A DNA stretch of 7,596 nucleotides. Source: Planctomycetia bacterium (GTDB lineage Bacteria; Planctomycetota; Phycisphaerae; Phycisphaerales; SM1A02). A program made the position numbers and the translations under genes. Below the pieces are notes generated by a model, which was given only the letters and a program-made list of their open reading frames with translations, searched no databases and was not told the origin of the DNA. Location: assembly GCA_005799475.1 (NCBI GenBank), contig SYGQ01000224.1, forward strand, positions 1 to 7,596, given 5' to 3'. Positions 5,559 to 7,596 of this stretch are shown one piece after another (within the stretch, counting starts at the first letter, position 1; every line of letters starts with the position of its first letter).

Positions 5559-7255
5559 GGCAGCACCTCCTGATTGGGCTGGACGACTCCATCGATCACC
5601 GAGAGTCTGATCGTTCCCTGCGGCATCCACCGCGTGTCGATCGCGATCTTCTCGCCCGGCTGGGCGCGCACGAGCCAACGGAACGAGCTCCGTCCGCCGC
5701 TGCCGGGAATCCCGTCGATGATGGTGACGCGCCGTCCGTGTTCGAGGACCTGCTTGGGACTCGAGAGCTGGACGATGACCGGGACGGGACTCTTGTTCAT
5801 CATGCCCATCGCGGTCGCTGTAGGAAGCCACCCGCCGTTGACGACTTCACACTCGATTTCGACAAGTCCGGGAGTGATGGTGCGCGCGGTCACATTGGCG
5901 ACTTCGAGTTTTGGCGCTCGTTGCGCCAGGCCGGAAGTGAACGCAGCGACCGCGCCCGCGAGGCGATCGAGTTCCGTTGCCGGCGGATCAGTGAGGAAAC
6001 GCGGCGCGAAGCCGCCGATTTCAACGCGGCCGAGCGTCGGATGATCGAAGGGCTTCCACGCCACGAAACCATCGCCTTGCCGATCACGATCGCTGACGAC
6101 GAGCCACTGCGCGGACTCCTCATCGGCGGGCTTGGCGGGAGCCGTCGCTGGAGGAGTTGGTGGTGGCGCGGGTGACGCGCCCTCGGCGGGTGGTGGCGGA
6201 GGAGGAAGTGGCGATGGATCAGGTCGACCGTAGAGCTGCGTCGCGACGGTCGGAATCCCGCGGTGCACATAGAGCCACAGGGCCAACGACCCCGATGGAT
6301 CCACGGCTGCGGCGCGCGCCTGCGCGGACGCTTCCTTCCAGAGTCGCGAGAGTTCCTCAAGCGTGGGCTGGTCGTCGGGGTGGAGGGCCATCGGCGTCTT
6401 GCCCGTGACATCCTTCGCCTTCGAGTCCGGAATCGTGATCACATTGTCCCAGCGCCCAACGACGAACGCCGCGATGATGCGTGGGTGGTCGACCACGAAC
6501 TGCGCGAGCGCACGGGTCTCTGGCTCACTCAGCGGGAAGGCGCCAGCCACCGGGTCGAACTCGCGCCAGCGGTGCGGGAAGTTGCGGTCGTAATCGACGC
6601 CGCCTCGGTCGTCTTCGGCGATACGACCATCGCCATCGCTGTCGAGCCCTTCGGTGTAGAGCGTGTGTGTTGGCCGCAGTCCCTTGGCGGCATCCCCGCC
6701 GCGCATGAGGCGCGGTTCCGCCGGGTCCGGCAGGTGAGTCGGTGGATCGTTCGCCGGCGGCGCGAGGCGCCGCATCGTGAGAATCCGACCGTCGCCGTCA
6801 ATGTCGCTGGGTGGATCTTCGTCAGTCCGTCGGTCGCGGTCGTCATCGACGGGGCGGCCATTGCGGCCCGCACCGCTTGGAGCGCGCGGCGCCTGGTCGA
6901 GGAGCGCATCTGGGTTGGCGCAAGGAAGCACATAGAAGGTGCATCCGCGCATCAGCTCTGGATCTGTCACGAGTCGCCTCGCTGCGTCGACGAGGATGCC
7001 GACTGACGCGGGCCGCTCGCTATCGATCCCAGCGACAAGGAGGATCGCCCTCCGCGAGTCAGCCGCCGAAATGCTTTCCGACAGGACCAGCATCTCGAGC
7101 GGGCGACCGTCCAACGAATGTCCGATCGTGCGCAGCGCACAATGGGACGAGTGGCTTGCCGCGAGTGACCGCATCGACTCGAGCGCGGTGACCGGGTTGG
7201 GGGACACCTCAGCGAGAGTGAATGCGGCCGCCAGCGTGAACGGTGTGAGCATCAT
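5555..7255 (-). CDS. Exported M14-like pseudopeptidase (catalytic residues lost)
   Basis: A 566-residue relative of the downstream carboxypeptidase with the same domain order but a dead active site. At the first zinc motif, IHGNE is replaced by GIDSER (residues 76-81), with no His. The NR pair becomes D223-R224 in DYDRNF. The SYH zinc segment aligns to VVGRW (265-269), again without His. The catalytic Glu aligns to Q340 in ATQLY, and the catalytic Tyr is also missing. Conserved scaffold remains: the Arg of MWRK (R163), 'FPLSEPET' (240-247), and DxDxDG loops at D151-D155 and D205-D209, with a weaker one at D137-D141. A Pro/Ala-rich linker covers about 347-377, then a 'HPTLGRVEIGG' segment (405-415) and a beta-sandwich-like tail. 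The N-terminus is hydrophobic (about 3-15) but lacks Lys/Arg, so export is likely yet not certain. The first ATG overlaps the TAA of the upstream gene (TAATG); a second ATG directly follows at 7252. The protein probably binds a ligand or its active partner; that is inference. Confidence 0.85.
   Translation of the reverse strand: MMLTPFTLAAAFTLAEVSPNPVTALESMRSLAASHSSHCALRTIGHSLDGRPLEMLVLSESISAADSRRAILLVAGIDSERPASVGILVDAARRLVTDPELMRGCTFYVLPCANPDALLDQAPRAPSGAGRNGRPVDDDRDRRTDEDPPSDIDGDGRILTMRRLAPPANDPPTHLPDPAEPRLMRGGDAAKGLRPTHTLYTEGLDSDGDGRIAEDDRGGVDYDRNFPHRWREFDPVAGAFPLSEPETRALAQFVVDHPRIIAAFVVGRWDNVITIPDSKAKDVTGKTPMALHPDDQPTLEELSRLWKEASAQARAAAVDPSGSLALWLYVHRGIPTVATQLYGRPDPSPLPPPPPPAEGASPAPPPTPPATAPAKPADEESAQWLVVSDRDRQGDGFVAWKPFDHPTLGRVEIGGFAPRFLTDPPATELDRLAGAVAAFTSGLAQRAPKLEVANVTARTITPGLVEIECEVVNGGWLPTATAMGMMNKSPVPVIVQLSSPKQVLEHGRRVTIIDGIPGSGGRSSFRWLVRAQPGEKIAIDTRWMPQGTIRLSVIDGVVQPNQEVLP
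5566..5571 (-). promoter_or_regulatory. Ribosome binding site of the M14 carboxypeptidase
   Basis: On the minus strand this reads AGGAGG, seven bases before the ATG at 5558. It is the strongest Shine-Dalgarno in the window, and it lies inside the last codons of the upstream M14-like gene. It decides the start against the longer open frame beginning at 5831. Confidence 0.85.
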
Positions 7256-7596
7256 TACATCTCCGTGGAGAGCGTCGCAGAATCCATGGTGTAGAGGCCG
7301 ACGAGCCAGCGCTCGACGACATACGGATCGATGTGGAACACACCCTCGATCGAGCCGACTCGGACGAGGTGTCGACGGGAATTGTCCGCGGGCGCCGAGA
7401 GTTTCACTTCGACGGCGTCATAGGGGGAAGGCGGAACGCCGATGCAGCAGCCATCCCACTGGTTGAGCATGACGAGGCACTCGCTCGCCTCACTTGTCAC
7501 CAGCGGGAAGGCGATGTAGCCCGATACGCGGACATGGGCGCCGTGGAGGAGCGCGATGCGCTGCGGAATCTGCGTCTCCCCGAGGCGCGGCACGAA
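7255..7596 (-). CDS. DUF3299-like protein, C-terminal part (N-terminus beyond window)
   Basis: About 113 residues are visible and the frame is open at the window edge, so the true start lies further right; the GTG at 7593 is unlikely to be it. The pattern resembles planctomycete and proteobacterial DUF3299-type proteins: 'GAHVRVSGYIAFPL' (a strand like 'G-RV-I-GF--PL'), then 'CLVMLNQWDGCCIGVPPSPYD', matching the family's 'FLLV-----CC-G-PP--N' core with its Cys pair, and a late 'IEGVFHID' strand ending in 'GLYTMDSATL'. The biochemical role of this family is not established. Members are usually exported or envelope proteins, but a signal peptide cannot be seen here. The gene's TAA overlaps the ATG of the pseudopeptidase (TAATG), making it the first visible member of the four-gene minus-strand chain. 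The family assignment is from memory of the motif pattern and is moderately sure. Confidence 0.6.
   Translation of the reverse strand, partial: FVPRLGETQIPQRIALLHGAHVRVSGYIAFPLVTSEASECLVMLNQWDGCCIGVPPSPYDAVEVKLSAPADNSRRHLVRVGSIEGVFHIDPYVVERWLVGLYTMDSATLSTEM
7261..7264 (-). promoter_or_regulatory. Ribosome binding site of the M14-like pseudopeptidase
   Basis: On the minus strand this is GGAG, five bases before the first ATG (7255) and eight before the second (7252). The spacing slightly favours the second ATG. The two starts differ by one Met only. Confidence 0.6.

Noticed and set aside
4302..5573. 423-codon open frame on the plus strand opposite the carboxypeptidase gene
   Set aside because: It is a shadow frame caused by high GC. 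It has no recognisable motifs, no start context, and lies fully across a strongly supported M14 gene.
5559..5831. Upstream in-frame extension of the M14 carboxypeptidase by 91 residues
   Set aside because: It is the antisense-of-frame reading of the upstream pseudopeptidase, is Arg-rich with no domain, and would hide the clear signal peptide and AGGAGG site at the ATG at 5558.
6263..7006. 247-codon open frame on the plus strand opposite the pseudopeptidase
   Set aside because: Antisense shadow with no domain pattern. The minus-strand frame has clear M14 homology.
5555..7255. Reading the M14-like gene as a decayed pseudogene
   Set aside because: The frame is intact over 566 codons, has a ribosome site and coupled junctions, and keeps scaffold motifs. 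Loss is confined to active-site residues, which fits a maintained pseudoenzyme better than decay.

Overview
The window is GC-rich, tightly packed bacterial DNA, most likely from a planctomycete, possibly of the Phycisphaerae. Three features suggest this: an exported FG-GAP propeller protein ending in a dockerin-like domain with a 'GHWGPC' tail, M14 carboxypeptidases with DxDxDG loops inserted in the catalytic domain, and a DUF3299-like protein beside them. The lineage is an inference from protein style; no rRNA or other taxonomic marker is present.

Plus strand, 1-2558: the window opens inside a tRNA gene. Its 3' two-thirds (anticodon arm with CCG, variable loop, T arm, 3' acceptor strand) read as tRNA-Arg(CCG). 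After a spacer of about 95 bp comes a 545-residue exported protein with seven FG-GAP repeats and a C-terminal pair of dockerin-type calcium loops. Eighteen bases later starts a small MazG-like nucleotide pyrophosphohydrolase. Its stop overlaps the GTG start of a HIT-family hydrolase in a GTGA junction, so the two nucleotide-metabolism genes look translationally coupled.

Minus strand, 7596-2542: four genes form an unbroken chain, read from right to left. They are the C-terminal part of a DUF3299-like protein (cut by the window edge), an exported M14-like protein that has lost the zinc and catalytic residues, an exported M14 carboxypeptidase with an intact active site, and a cytosolic HI0933/YhiN-type FAD flavoprotein. 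The junctions are TAATG, ATGA and GTGA, so coupled translation from one mRNA is likely. The flavoprotein ends convergently with the HIT gene, and the two coding regions share their last 17 bp with no visible terminator between them.

The most interesting point is the coupled pair of an active metallocarboxypeptidase and a catalytically dead relative. The dead copy keeps the calcium-loop insert while every recognisable zinc ligand and the catalytic Glu are replaced. No CRISPR array, insertion sequence, phage gene or integrase was seen.
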